Positions 18,341-27,232 of a stretch of DNA of 38,904 nt are shown piece after piece. Under the pieces are notes generated by a model. The model saw only the letters and a list, made by a program, of their open reading frames with translations, did not search any database and was not told the DNA's origin. The translations under genes and the position numbers were made by a program. Position 1 is the first letter of the stretch, and every line of letters begins with the position of its first letter. Location of the stretch: the NCBI GenBank assembly GCA_025463925.1, contig JAODBK010000075.1, positions 1-38,904 on the forward strand, given 5' to 3'. Source of the DNA: Acidimicrobiales bacterium (GTDB lineage: Bacteria; Actinomycetota; Acidimicrobiia; Acidimicrobiales; AC-14).

Positions 18341-18379
18341 TTGGCGGCCTGTGAACGCATTCACTACGCTCCGCACGCG
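18341..18379 (+). promoter_or_regulatory. Promoter-like sequence of the nuo2 operon, with a palindrome in the spacer
   Basis: TTGGCG (18341-18346) and TACGCT (18365-18370) are separated by 18 bases and resemble a housekeeping sigma promoter (4 of 6 and about 3-4 of 6 matches). Transcription would start about 3 bases before the nuoA2 ATG at 18380, giving an essentially leaderless mRNA. The spacer contains the near-palindrome GTGAACGCATTCAC (18351-18364; six of seven pairs), which is well placed for a repressor. This is pattern evidence only. Confidence 0.5.
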
Positions 18380-18802
18380 ATGCCGCTTGCCCTGTCCGCT
18401 GTCCTTGCCGCGTCGGCTGCCGGGACGTCCTCGGATTCGTCGGCGTTCCTCCGGCAGTACCTGACCGTCGCCATCTTCGCGGCCGCCGCGGTCGTGATGG
18501 TCGGCGCCATGCTGGGTCTCGGCCGCCTCCTGCGCCCCTCCCGCCCGCAGGAACAGAAGTCGATCGCGTACGAGTCGGGCGTGGACCCGGTCGGGCAGGG
18601 CTGGTCGCAGAGCCAGGTCCGCTACTACGTCTTCGCGCTGCTGTTCGTGATGTTCGACGTGGAGGCGGTGTTCATCTTCCCGTGGGCCACCCGGCTCGAG
18701 GCGATGGGCACGTACGGCCTGGTCGAGATGGCGATCTTCATCGGCATCCTCGTCCTCGGCCTGGTGTACGCGTGGCGAAAGGGCGTGCTCCGGTGGGTCT
18801 AG
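18380..18802 (+). CDS. nuoA: NADH-quinone oxidoreductase-type subunit A of the second complex I (nuo2)
   Basis: This 140-residue NuoA has an N-terminal segment of about 30 residues (weakly hydrophobic) and three membrane helices. The loop that reads YECG in most homologues, including NuoA1, reads Y64-E-S66-G here, so the ND3 Cys39 equivalent is Ser. Helix 2 keeps the acidic motif [13 protein letters not shown] chose the ATG at 18380 rather than upstream in-frame starts, because those fall in the hairpin and promoter. There is no ribosome-binding site upstream, as expected for a leaderless start. It overlaps nuoB2 by 10 bases. Confidence 0.93.
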   Translation: MPLALSAVLAASAAGTSSDSSAFLRQYLTVAIFAAAAVVMVGAMLGLGRLLRPSRPQEQKSIAYESGVDPVGQGWSQSQVRYYVFALLFVMFDVEAVFIFPWATRLEAMGTYGLVEMAIFIGILVLGLVYAWRKGVLRWV

Positions 18803-19314
18803 TCGAGAGCGGCAAGATCCCGAAGCCCCTCACCTGGTTGCTCAACCGGTCGCGCACCTACTCGCTGTGGTGCTTCCAGTGGGGCCTGGCGTGCTGCGCC
18901 ATCGAGATGGGCGCGGCGTTCGCGTCGCCCCGCTACGACGTGATGCGGCTCGGCGTCATCCCGTTCCCGGCCAGCCCGCGCCAGGCCGACCTGGTCGTCA
19001 TCTCCGGCACCGTCACCGACAAGATGGCGCCGGTCATTCGCCGGCTGTACGAGCAGATGCCCGACCCGAAGTACGTCATCTCGATGGGCAGCTGCGCCAA
19101 CTGCGGCGGCCCGTACTGGGACAGCTACTCCGTGACCAAGGGCGTCGACCAGCTGATCCCCGTCGACGTGTACGTCCCGGGTTGCCCGCCGCGGCCGGAG
19201 GCCCTGCTCGAGGGCATCGTCCTGCTGCAGGAGCGCATCCGCCACGAGGACATGGCCGAGCGGTGGCGAGGTGGAGCCACCGCCGAGCGAGGTGAGCCGA
19301 TTGTCGTCGGCTGA
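18793..19314 (+). CDS. nuoB: Complex I subunit B of the second operon, cluster N2 (nuo2)
   Basis: A 173-residue NuoB with N2 ligands C34, C35, C101 and C131 (motifs [24 protein letters not shown]). Compared with NuoB1 there is one extra residue between the Cys pair and the third Cys, and one extra in the loop WDSYS before the fourth. As I recall, cyanobacterial NdhK has a similar longer loop; this needs an alignment. The GTG at 18793 lies 10 bases inside nuoA2. The C-terminus is basic and of variable character. Confidence 0.95.
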   Translation: MGLVESGKIPKPLTWLLNRSRTYSLWCFQWGLACCAIEMGAAFASPRYDVMRLGVIPFPASPRQADLVVISGTVTDKMAPVIRRLYEQMPDPKYVISMGSCANCGGPYWDSYSVTKGVDQLIPVDVYVPGCPPRPEALLEGIVLLQERIRHEDMAERWRGGATAERGEPIVVG

Positions 19315-20095
19315 CACGCCCACCGCCGAGGTCGAGGCGCCGGACGAGGCACCGGTCGACACCGCCCGCCAGGCGCTGGTCGACCGGCTGGCGTCCGAGC
19401 TGGGCGACGCGCTCCTCGCGTCGGTGATCGACAAGGGCGACGTCTGGGTGCGGGTCCGCCCCGACGCGTGGCACGCCGCGGCGCGGGCCTGCCGCGACAC
19501 GCTCGGCATGGACTACTTCTGCTTCCTGTCCGGCATCGACTGGATGCCTTCGGCCGCGCCCAACCCGGAGGTCGCCGACGTCGAGGTCGAGGGCGCGGAG
19601 GGCGACGACGCCGAGGCCCCGCCCGAGCCGGAAGCCGAGCCGGAAGCCGCGCCCGAACCGGCGGCGGCGCCGGCCGTCGCCGCGGACGGCTGGACCACCG
19701 GCGTGGCCGGTGGCGACACCCGCTTCCAGGTGTTGCTGCGGCTGTACTCCACCGCCACCCATCTCGGCATCACGCTGAAGGCCGACCTGGACGACGACGA
19801 CCCCCGTGTCACGAGCATCGCCGACGTGTACGGCGGCGCCGACTGGCACGAGCGCGAGACGTGGGAGATGTTCGGCTTCGGCTTCGAGGGCCACCCCAAC
19901 CTCCTCCACCTCTACCTCCCGTCCGAGTTCGAGGGCTTCCCGTTGCGCAAGGACTTCCCGTTGCTCGCGCGTGAGGTCAAGCCGTGGCCCGGCATCGTCG
20001 ACGTCGAGCTGATCCCCGAAAGCCTCGAGGCCAAGCTCGAGGCCGCGGCCGGCGGCGGCCCCGCCGCGCCGGAGTCGTCGGAGCCGGCCGAATGA
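19301..20095 (+). CDS. nuoC: Complex I subunit C of the second operon, with an acidic insertion (nuo2)
   Basis: This NuoC has about 264 residues, against 171 for NuoC1. The conserved C-terminal part is clear: [20 protein letters not shown] followed by FPLRKDFPL. Between the N-terminal domain and this part lies a low-complexity insertion (about residues 87-130) rich in Glu, Pro and Ala, built partly on repeated Glu-Pro-Glu-Ala units. I chose TTG at 19301 because GAGGTGA (19289-19295) is a near-perfect ribosome-binding site five bases before it; GTG at 19271 or 19292 would add 10 or 3 residues. It overlaps nuoB2 by 14 bases with this start, and nuoD2 by four. Confidence 0.9.
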   Translation: MSSADTPTAEVEAPDEAPVDTARQALVDRLASELGDALLASVIDKGDVWVRVRPDAWHAAARACRDTLGMDYFCFLSGIDWMPSAAPNPEVADVEVEGAEGDDAEAPPEPEAEPEAAPEPAAAPAVAADGWTTGVAGGDTRFQVLLRLYSTATHLGITLKADLDDDDPRVTSIADVYGGADWHERETWEMFGFGFEGHPNLLHLYLPSEFEGFPLRKDFPLLAREVKPWPGIVDVELIPESLEAKLEAAAGGGPAAPESSEPAE

Positions 20096-21264
20096 CCGCG
20101 GTCACCGACCGGCAGCGGCTGGCGTACGTCAACACCCAGGCCTCCGAGGCGCGGGTGAACGTGGAGCTCCAGACCGAGGACATGACCCTGAACCTCGGCC
20201 CGCAGCACCCGGCGACGCACGGCACGCTGCGGGTCGTCGCCAAGCTCGACGGCGAGCAGGTGGTCGACGCCGACGTGGTGTGCGGCTACATGCACCGCGG
20301 CTACGAGAAGCTCACCGAGGTCCGCACGTACCCGCAGGTCACGACCCTCATCAACCGGATCGACTGGCTGTCGAGCTTCGCCAACGAGGTGCCGTTCATC
20401 CTGGCCGCCGAGAAGCTGATGGAGATCGAGGCCCCGCCGCGCGCCCAGTACATCCGCACGCTGTTCTTCGAGATGGCCCGCATCGCCAACATCGGGCTGT
20501 TCCTCGGCGAGATGGCGCTGCAGGTCGGCGCGCTGACGCCCGCCTTCTACGCCTTCCGCGACCGCGAGTTCGTGCTCAACCAGATCGAGGCCGCGACCGG
20601 CGGGCGCTTCCACCCGAACTACGACCGCCTCGGCGGCCTCAAGGACGACCTGCCGAAGGGCTGGATCGCCGAGACCCAGGCCGTCATGAAGCGGATCCGC
20701 GAGTTCTGCGACGAGCTCGAGGGCCTGGTCGCCGGCAACATCATCTTCGAGCGGCGCTGCCGTGGCGTCGGCGTGATCCCCGCCGAGATCGGCAAGGCGT
20801 TCGGCGTGTCGGGCGCCAACATCCGGGCCAGCGGCGTCGACTGGGACCTGCGCCGCGACGAGGCCTCGCCGCTGGTGTGGAAGGACCTCGACTGGAAGGT
20901 CTGGACCCATCCCGACGGCGACTCGTTCGCGCGCTACTGGGTCCGGCTGCAGGAGGTCCGCGAGTCGACCTTCATGGTCGACCAGATGCTGGAGGGGCTG
21001 CCGGCCGGCTCCATCCAGGCCAAGGTGCCGCGCATCATCAAGGTGCCGGCGGGCGAGGCGTGGGTCCACACCGAGAACCCGCTCGGCGAGATGGGCTTCT
21101 ACATCGTGTCTCAAGGCGGCCTCGGGCCGTTCCGCTGCAAGATCCGCTCGGCCAGCTTCAACAACGTGTCGGTGCTGCCCTGGTTGCTGAAGGGCACCTA
21201 CGTGCCCGACATCATCACGATCCTGGCCAGCCTGTACTTCATCCTCGGGGACATCGACCGTTGA
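20092..21264 (+). CDS. nuoD: Complex I subunit D of the second operon, with altered quinone site (nuo2)
   Basis: A 390-residue 49-kDa-type subunit. The pocket His is conserved (H43 in GPQHPATHG). The pocket Tyr found in NuoD1 (Y117) and in mitochondria (Y108) is Trp here: W92 in [11 protein letters not shown]. The motif H68-R69-G70 has the Arg equivalent to mitochondrial NDUFS2 Arg85, which NDUFAF7 dimethylates; NuoD1 has Thr there. The C-terminus is LGDIDR, normal for the family. The rest of the fold signatures ([18 protein letters not shown]) are intact, so it looks functional. ATG at 20092 overlaps the nuoC2 stop (ATGA). Confidence 0.96.
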   Translation: MTAVTDRQRLAYVNTQASEARVNVELQTEDMTLNLGPQHPATHGTLRVVAKLDGEQVVDADVVCGYMHRGYEKLTEVRTYPQVTTLINRIDWLSSFANEVPFILAAEKLMEIEAPPRAQYIRTLFFEMARIANIGLFLGEMALQVGALTPAFYAFRDREFVLNQIEAATGGRFHPNYDRLGGLKDDLPKGWIAETQAVMKRIREFCDELEGLVAGNIIFERRCRGVGVIPAEIGKAFGVSGANIRASGVDWDLRRDEASPLVWKDLDWKVWTHPDGDSFARYWVRLQEVRESTFMVDQMLEGLPAGSIQAKVPRIIKVPAGEAWVHTENPLGEMGFYIVSQGGLGPFRCKIRSASFNNVSVLPWLLKGTYVPDIITILASLYFILGDIDR

Positions 21265-22283
21265 TGCTCGCCGTCAGCATGCCGTACTGGTTCGAGACGC
21301 TCATCAAGACCGTCGTCGTCCTCGGCGTGATCCCGACCATGGCGCTGATGCTCGGCTACGTGTTCCTCATGAAGATGATGTCGCACATGCAGAGCCGGCT
21401 CGGCCCGATGGATGCCGGACCGCACGGCGTGTTGCAGCTGGTCGCCGACGGTGTGAAGTTCCTGCAGAAGGAAGACCTCACGCCGGCCAACGCCGACAAG
21501 TGGGTCTTCGCGGCGGCGCCGCTGCTGGTGCTCATCTCGACGTTCCTGCTGTACGTGGTCGTGCCGGCCGGCCCGCGCCTGGTCGTGCAGGACCTCGACG
21601 TCGGCATCTTCTTCGCGCTGGCGGTGTCGTCGATCTCGGTGATCGGCGTGCTCATGGCCGGCTGGGCGTCGGCCAACAAGTACTCGTTGCTCGGCGCGCT
21701 GCGGGCTGCCGGTCAGCTCATCGCCTACGAGCTCCCGCTCGTGCTGGCGGTCATCGGCGTCGTCATCCAGGCCGGGACGATGAGCCTCCAGGGCATCGTC
21801 CGCGCCCAGCAGCACGGCGCGATCTTCGGCTTCGGCAACCTGGGCGAGCCGTTCATCCTCACCCAGGTCGTCGGCTTCTTCCTGTTCCTCATCGCCTCAC
21901 AGGCCGAGCTCACCCAGACGCCGTTCGACATGCCGGTCGCCGAGTCGGAGCTGGTCGCCGGGTACATGACCGAGTACTCGGGCTTCCGCTTCCTGTTCTT
22001 CTTCATGGGCGAGTTCGGCACCGCCGCCGCGCTGTCCGCGATCGCGGCGACCCTCTACCTCGGCGGCTGGTACATCCCCGGCGTGCACGGCCTCGCCGCC
22101 GATGTCCTCGGCCCGGTCGTCCTGATCACGAAGATGATGCTGGTGGCCTTCCTCATCTTCTGGGTCCGGTTCACCTACCCGCGGTTCCGCGAGGATCAGC
22201 TCCAGGCGTTCGCGTGGAAGTACCTGATCCCGCTGGCCCTGGCCAACATCATGGTCACCGGCATCCTCAAGGTCGCGTTCTGA
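21264..22283 (+). CDS. nuoH: Complex I subunit H of the second operon (nuo2)
   Basis: ND1-type membrane subunit, 339 residues, shorter than NuoH1 (398). It has [20 protein letters not shown] and the loop [13 protein letters not shown]. The acidic channel loop E215-L-T-Q-T-P-F-D222 continues with [17 protein letters not shown]. Compared with NuoH1, the N-terminal YERK motif is not conserved and the Asn-Arg of GPNRAGP is Met-Asp. The start overlaps the nuoD2 stop by one base; an internal ATG at 21279 is an alternative. Confidence 0.95.
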   Translation: MLAVSMPYWFETLIKTVVVLGVIPTMALMLGYVFLMKMMSHMQSRLGPMDAGPHGVLQLVADGVKFLQKEDLTPANADKWVFAAAPLLVLISTFLLYVVVPAGPRLVVQDLDVGIFFALAVSSISVIGVLMAGWASANKYSLLGALRAAGQLIAYELPLVLAVIGVVIQAGTMSLQGIVRAQQHGAIFGFGNLGEPFILTQVVGFFLFLIASQAELTQTPFDMPVAESELVAGYMTEYSGFRFLFFFMGEFGTAAALSAIAATLYLGGWYIPGVHGLAADVLGPVVLITKMMLVAFLIFWVRFTYPRFREDQLQAFAWKYLIPLALANIMVTGILKVAF

Positions 22284-22762
22284 TGGCGCTCGACGAGGTC
22301 ACCGGGCTGTTCAAGGGCCTGGGCGTGACGTTCCGGACGATGCTCAAGGGCAACGTCACCACGCAGTACCCCCACGAGAAGGAGGCGCCGCCCACCCGGG
22401 CGCGGGGCGTCATCGCGCTCAAGGAGGAGAACTGCACGGTCTGCATGCTGTGCGCCCGCCAGTGCCCCGACTGGTGCATCTACATCGAAGGCCACAAGGA
22501 GAAGCGGCCGCCCCGCCGCGAGGGCGGCAAGCCCCGCACCGTCAACGCCCTGGACCGCTTCGACATCGACTACGCGCTGTGCATGTACTGCGGCATCTGC
22601 GTCGAGGTGTGCCCCTTCGACGCGCTGTTCTGGAGCCCGGAGTTCGAGTACTCCGAGCCGCGCATCGCCGACCTGCTCCACGACAAGGAGAAGTTGGGCG
22701 AGTGGATGGAGACGGTGCCCGACCCGCTGCCGCTCGAAGTCGGCGCCGAGAAGAAGAAGTAG
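22283..22762 (+). CDS. nuoI: Complex I subunit I of the second operon, two 4Fe-4S clusters (nuo2)
   Basis: A 159-residue ferredoxin-type subunit. Both cluster motifs are complete: C51, C54, C57, C61 and C100, C103, C106, C110. It lacks the long acidic C-terminal extension of NuoI1 and ends in a Lys-rich tail. Because nuoE, nuoF and nuoG are absent from this operon, NuoI2 is the likely entry point for electrons from an outside donor, as NdhI is in the ferredoxin-using cyanobacterial and chloroplast NDH-1. The start overlaps nuoH2 by one base. Confidence 0.95.
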   Translation: MALDEVTGLFKGLGVTFRTMLKGNVTTQYPHEKEAPPTRARGVIALKEENCTVCMLCARQCPDWCIYIEGHKEKRPPRREGGKPRTVNALDRFDIDYALCMYCGICVEVCPFDALFWSPEFEYSEPRIADLLHDKEKLGEWMETVPDPLPLEVGAEKKK

Positions 22763-22772
22763 CAATCCCGCG

Positions 22773-23276
22773 ATGATCGCCCAGCAGATCGCCTTCGGGA
22801 TCCTCGCCGCCACCATGGTGCTGGCGTCGCTCCGGCTGGTGACGACGAAGAACGTCGTCCACGCCGGTCTGCTGCTGGCCGTGGTGTTGGGCGGCGCCGC
22901 CGGGATCTTCGTGCTGCTCGCCGCCGAGTACGTCGCCGTCGTGCAGATCCTCGTCTACATCGGCGCGGTCGTCGTCATCCTGCTGTTCGGCACGATGCTC
23001 ACCCGCGCCCGAATCGGCGAGGACACCGACCTCGACAACGACCAACGCTGGCTGGCGGCCATCGTCGCCCTCTTCATGCTCGGCGTCACCGGCACCGTCT
23101 TGTGGCAGGGCTTCCGGCACGCCGGCGGCGACGGCAAGGTCCACCTCAACGGCGTGCAGCGGGCGGCGCAGGTGAGCGACCTCATCTTCGGTCCGTACGG
23201 CATCCCGTTCGAAGTCGCCTCGGTCCTCCTCCTGGCGGCGTTGGTCGGGGCGGTCGCGATCGCGAGGCGCGACTGA
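22773..23276 (+). CDS. nuoJ: Complex I subunit J of the second operon (nuo2)
   Basis: ND6 homologue, 167 residues, five helices. The conserved helix 3 reads YVAVVQILVYIGAVVVILLFG, with Ile in place of the Ala of NuoJ1 after Tyr. The last helix is FEVASVLLLAALVGAVAIA, close to NuoJ1. ATG is 10 bases after the nuoI2 stop. The end overlaps nuoK2 by one base. Confidence 0.94.
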   Translation: MIAQQIAFGILAATMVLASLRLVTTKNVVHAGLLLAVVLGGAAGIFVLLAAEYVAVVQILVYIGAVVVILLFGTMLTRARIGEDTDLDNDQRWLAAIVALFMLGVTGTVLWQGFRHAGGDGKVHLNGVQRAAQVSDLIFGPYGIPFEVASVLLLAALVGAVAIARRD

Positions 23277-23575
23277 TGTACCTCGTCGAGTACCTCCTCC
23301 TCGCCGCCGCCCTGTTCAGCATCGGCGTGTACGGCGTGCTGGCCCGCAAGAACGGCGTGCTCGTGCTGATGTCGATCGAGCTGATGCTCAACGCCGTCAA
23401 CATCAACCTCATCGCGTTCGGGGCCTTCCGGGGCAATGCCATCGGGCAGGTGTTCGCGCTGTTCGTGATCGCGGTCGCGGCCGCCGAGGTCGGTGTCGGC
23501 ATGGCGATCGTCCTTCTCATCTTCCGCAACCGGGCCAGCGTCAACCTCGACGAGGTCGACCTGATGCGCGGATGA
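23276..23575 (+). CDS. nuoK: Complex I subunit K of the second operon (nuo2)
   Basis: ND4L homologue, 99 residues, three helices. The conserved Glu of helix 2 is in [17 protein letters not shown] and that of helix 3 in AVAAAEVGVGMAIV. Size and motifs are normal. The start overlaps the nuoJ2 stop (TGATG). Confidence 0.95.
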   Translation: MYLVEYLLLAAALFSIGVYGVLARKNGVLVLMSIELMLNAVNINLIAFGAFRGNAIGQVFALFVIAVAAAEVGVGMAIVLLIFRNRASVNLDEVDLMRG

Positions 23576-23582
23576 CAAGCTG

Positions 23583-25640
23583 ATGCTCGATCACGCCTGG
23601 CTCATCCCGGCCATCCCAGCCGTCATGTTCTGGTTGATCCTCGGGTTCGGGAAGCGGCTGCCCGGCAAGGGCCACGAGCTCGGGATCGCCGGCGTGGGCG
23701 CGTCCTTCGTGCTGTCGTGCGTGGCCGCGGTGCAGTGGATCGGCCGGTCGACCGACGTGACGATCGGTGAGGGCGCGCACGTCGAGCACGTCCGCAAGGC
23801 GGTCGAGCACAGCACGACGTGGTTCGACATCGGCAACGTCCACATCCGGGTCGGCACCTACATCGACGGCCTGTCGGTGGCGCTGCTGGTCGTCGTCGGG
23901 TTGATCTCGCTGCTCGTGCACGTCTACTCGACCGCGTACATGCACGACGATCGTCGCTACACCCACTACTTCGCGGCGCTGAGCCTGTTCACCGCCGGCA
24001 TGCTCACGCTGGTCAGCGCCAGCTCGGCCCTCCAGATGCTCTTCGGCTGGGAGGCCATGGGCGTCTGCTCGTTCATGCTGATCGGGCACTGGTGGGAGGA
24101 GAAGGAGAACTCGAACGCCGCCCTCAAGGCGTTCCTCACCACCCGCACCGGCGACGTCGGCTTCCTCATCGGTCTGTCCATCCTCTTCTTCGCCAACGGT
24201 CAGACCTTCGACGTCCGGGTCTGGAACGCCAACGCGCTCGGCGGCCACGTCTCCCATCTCGTGCTGCTGATGGGCGCGATCGCGCTCATGGGCGCGGTCG
24301 TCGGCAAGAGCGCCCAGTTTCCCCTGCACACGTGGCTGCCCGACGCCATGGCCGGCCCGACGCCGGTGTCGGCGCTGATCCACGCCGCGACGATGGTCGT
24401 CGCCGGCGTGTTCCTGTTCTCCCGGCTGTACGGCGTGTTCTTCACCGGGTTCAGCATCGCCGCCCCGGGCCACGGCACGTTCACGGTGCCGGCGGTGATC
24501 GGCGGGATCACGATCATCATCGCCGCGCTGCTGGCGTTCGTGCAGGACGACATCAAGAAGGTCCTCGCCTATTCCACCGTCAGCCAGCTCGGCTACATGG
24601 TGATGGCGCTGGGCGTCGGCGCGTGGACCGGCGCCATCTTCCACCTCTTCACCCACGCGTTCTTCAAGGCGTGCCTCTTCCTCGGCGCCGGCTCGGTCAG
24701 CCACTCCGGCAGCCATCACAGCTTCGACATGAAGCGCGACATGGGTGGTCTGCGGAAGCACATGCCGATCACGTTCGCCACCTTCGGCATCGCGTCGCTG
24801 GCCCTGGCCGGCATCTTCCCGCTGGCCGGCTTCTGGTCGAAGGACGACATCCTCGTGACCGCCGGCCACAACGGTTACGAGCTGTTCATGGTGGTCGGCC
24901 TGATCGGCGCGTTCATGACCGCGGCGTACATGACCCGGTGCGTGTGGCTGACGTTCTACGGCGAGCCTCGCGGCGCCGCCGCCGAGCACCACCCGCACGA
25001 GTCGCCGGCGGCGATCACCGCGCCGCTGGTCATCCTGGCGTTCCTGTCGATCACCGCCGGGTGGCTCAACGGCTTCGGCTTCCACTACTTCGGCCACTGG
25101 ACGACGAACGAGACGCTGGTTCACGCGCTCGAACGCGTGAACCTCGTCGAGCCGAGGTTCTCGTTCCCGGCGGCGATCATCTCGCTCGCCGTCGCCGGCT
25201 CCGGCATCCTGCTCGCCTGGCTGTACTTCGAGAAGCGGGCGCTCGGCCCGCTCCAGGACCTCGCCGCGCGCAACGCGCTGGCCGCCCGGCTCAAGCTCGT
25301 CCTGGTCCGCAAGTACTACCTCGACGACCTGTACGAGAAGGTCATCGTCGCCGGCATCGCCGGCCCCATCGCTCGCGGCGCGTACTGGTTCAACCAGACC
25401 GTGATCGACGGCGTCGTCAACGGCGCCGGCGTCGGCGCCAAGGCGGCCGGCCACATCGTGTACGACATCATCGACCAGAAGGTCGTCGACGGCGCGATCA
25501 ACGGCGCCGGATTCACCGCCGAGGAGGGCGGCACCCTCCTGCGCATCATCCAGACCGGTCGGGTCCAGCAGTACGCCGCCGCGCTGTTCGGCGCCGCCGC
25601 GCTGTTCGGCCTGGCCCTCGTCTTCTTCGTCGGAACATAG
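23583..25640 (+). CDS. nuoL: Complex I subunit L of the second operon, antiporter-like (nuo2)
   Basis: A 685-residue pump subunit, 54 residues longer than NuoL1. Pump residues are kept: Glu in LFGWEAMGVCSF, Lys in GKSAQFPLHTWLPDAMAGP, Lys in HAFFKACLFLGAG and Lys in LAGFWSKDDIL. The extra length is partly in the C-terminal region, which has two related segments, VIDGVVNGAGVGA and VVDGAINGAGFTA, about 40 residues apart near residues 605-660, before a final helix. The start is ATG seven bases after the nuoK2 stop. Confidence 0.96.
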   Translation: MLDHAWLIPAIPAVMFWLILGFGKRLPGKGHELGIAGVGASFVLSCVAAVQWIGRSTDVTIGEGAHVEHVRKAVEHSTTWFDIGNVHIRVGTYIDGLSVALLVVVGLISLLVHVYSTAYMHDDRRYTHYFAALSLFTAGMLTLVSASSALQMLFGWEAMGVCSFMLIGHWWEEKENSNAALKAFLTTRTGDVGFLIGLSILFFANGQTFDVRVWNANALGGHVSHLVLLMGAIALMGAVVGKSAQFPLHTWLPDAMAGPTPVSALIHAATMVVAGVFLFSRLYGVFFTGFSIAAPGHGTFTVPAVIGGITIIIAALLAFVQDDIKKVLAYSTVSQLGYMVMALGVGAWTGAIFHLFTHAFFKACLFLGAGSVSHSGSHHSFDMKRDMGGLRKHMPITFATFGIASLALAGIFPLAGFWSKDDILVTAGHNGYELFMVVGLIGAFMTAAYMTRCVWLTFYGEPRGAAAEHHPHESPAAITAPLVILAFLSITAGWLNGFGFHYFGHWTTNETLVHALERVNLVEPRFSFPAAIISLAVAGSGILLAWLYFEKRALGPLQDLAARNALAARLKLVLVRKYYLDDLYEKVIVAGIAGPIARGAYWFNQTVIDGVVNGAGVGAKAAGHIVYDIIDQKVVDGAINGAGFTAEEGGTLLRIIQTGRVQQYAAALFGAAALFGLALVFFVGT

Positions 25641-25651
25641 GAGCTCTTGGA

Positions 25652-27232
25652 GTGAACGCCTTCGACCACTGGGCACTCAGCGGCGCCGTCTTCATCCCGA
25701 TCCTGGGTGCGGTCCTGCTCGCCTTCGTCCCGAAGCGGCTCGAGGTGGAGATCAAGGCCGTCGCGCTGCTGACGACGGTCGTGACCGCGGGCGTCGGCGT
25801 CTACCTGCTCGCCCACTTCGACTACGACAAGACCCACCAGCTGCAGTACGCCGTCGACCGGTCGTGGATCGACGTCATCAGCAGCCGCTACCACATCGGG
25901 CTCGACGGCATCTCGCTGCCAATGCTCGCGCTGTCGATGTTCATCTCGGTGCTGTGCATCGTCTACAGCTGGGACCACTTCCCCGAGCCGCACAATCCCA
26001 AAGCGTTCCTGATCCTGCTGCTCGTGCTGGAGACCGGCATGAACGGCACCTTCGTGGCCCAGGACCTGATCCTGTTCTTCGTCTTCTTCGAGCTCGTGCT
26101 GCTGCCCATGTACTTCATGATCGGCGTCTGGGGCGGGCCGAACCGACAGTACGCGTCGATCAAGTTCTTCCTGGTCACGCTGTTCGGCTCGGCGCTGATG
26201 ATCCTGAGCTTCCTCGCGCTGTACTTCAAGGTCACGCTGCCCGACGGCTCGCACACCTTCGACATCGTGAAGCTGGCATCGGTGCACGGCGCCGGCATCG
26301 CCCACGGCGCGCAACTCCTGATCTTCGGTGGGCTGTTCATCGGCTTCGCCATCAAGGTGCCGATGTTCCCGTTCCACACCTGGCTCCCCGATGCCCACAC
26401 CGAGGCCCCGACCGTGGGGTCGGTGATCCTGGCCGCGATCCTGCTGAAGCTCGGCACCTACGGCTTCATCCGCATCGCCATCCCGATCCTCCCGGAGGCG
26501 GCCAAGTCGTGGGCGCCGTGGATCGGCGTGCTCGCGGTCATCGGCATCATCTACGGCGCGCTCGGCTGCCTGGCCCAGCGCGACATGAAACGGCTCATCG
26601 CGTTCTCGTCGATCGCCCACATGGGCTTCGTCATGCTGGGCATCTCGACGCTGACGACCTACGGCATCAACGCCGCCATCTTCGGCATGGTCGCCCACGG
26701 CTTGATCACCGGGATGCTGTTCTTCCTCGCCGGCTCGATCCAGGAGCGGTTCCACACCCGCGAGCTCGACCGGCTCGGCGGCCTGCTGCTCCAGGCACCG
26801 CGCATGGGCTGGATCCTCGGGTTCTGTGCGATGGCCTCGCTCGGGCTGCCCGGCCTGGCCGGGTTCTGGGGGGAGTTCCCGGCGATCCTGTCCACCTACT
26901 CGCCCGCGGTCGGCCTCAACCTGGCGTTGTTCCGCACCTTCATGGTGATCGCGTCGATCGGCACCGTCCTGGCCGCCGGCTACCTGCTGTGGATGCTGCA
27001 GCGCGTCGCCTTCGGCACGGTGAAGGCCGAGTTCGAGCACGAGCACATCCACGACATGCACGGGCCCGAGTACCTCGCGTGGACGCCGATCCTGGTGCTG
27101 ATCGTCCTGCTCGGCGTGGTCCCGGGCATCGTGTTCCGCGTCACCGACAAGCCGGTTCAGAAGGTCACGGTCGCGCACGTGGAGCAGCGGCGCTCAGTCG
27201 TCACCGGCCAGACCGCGGTGGGGCAACCGTAG
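25652..27232 (+). CDS. nuoM: Complex I subunit M of the second operon, antiporter-like (nuo2)
   Basis: A 526-residue pump subunit. It has the helix 5 Glu in FVFFELVLLPMYFMIGVWG, the Lys in IKVPMFPFHTWLPDAHTEAP, AQRDMKRLIAFSSIAHMGF, and the terminal Glu in LPGLAGFWGEF. A His/Glu-rich loop (FEHEHIHDMHGPEY) lies before the last helix. I chose GTG at 25652, which is preceded by GGAG-type sequence within 3-12 bases and lies 11 bases after the nuoL2 stop; longer in-frame starts lie inside nuoL2. Confidence 0.95.
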   Translation: MNAFDHWALSGAVFIPILGAVLLAFVPKRLEVEIKAVALLTTVVTAGVGVYLLAHFDYDKTHQLQYAVDRSWIDVISSRYHIGLDGISLPMLALSMFISVLCIVYSWDHFPEPHNPKAFLILLLVLETGMNGTFVAQDLILFFVFFELVLLPMYFMIGVWGGPNRQYASIKFFLVTLFGSALMILSFLALYFKVTLPDGSHTFDIVKLASVHGAGIAHGAQLLIFGGLFIGFAIKVPMFPFHTWLPDAHTEAPTVGSVILAAILLKLGTYGFIRIAIPILPEAAKSWAPWIGVLAVIGIIYGALGCLAQRDMKRLIAFSSIAHMGFVMLGISTLTTYGINAAIFGMVAHGLITGMLFFLAGSIQERFHTRELDRLGGLLLQAPRMGWILGFCAMASLGLPGLAGFWGEFPAILSTYSPAVGLNLALFRTFMVIASIGTVLAAGYLLWMLQRVAFGTVKAEFEHEHIHDMHGPEYLAWTPILVLIVLLGVVPGIVFRVTDKPVQKVTVAHVEQRRSVVTGQTAVGQP

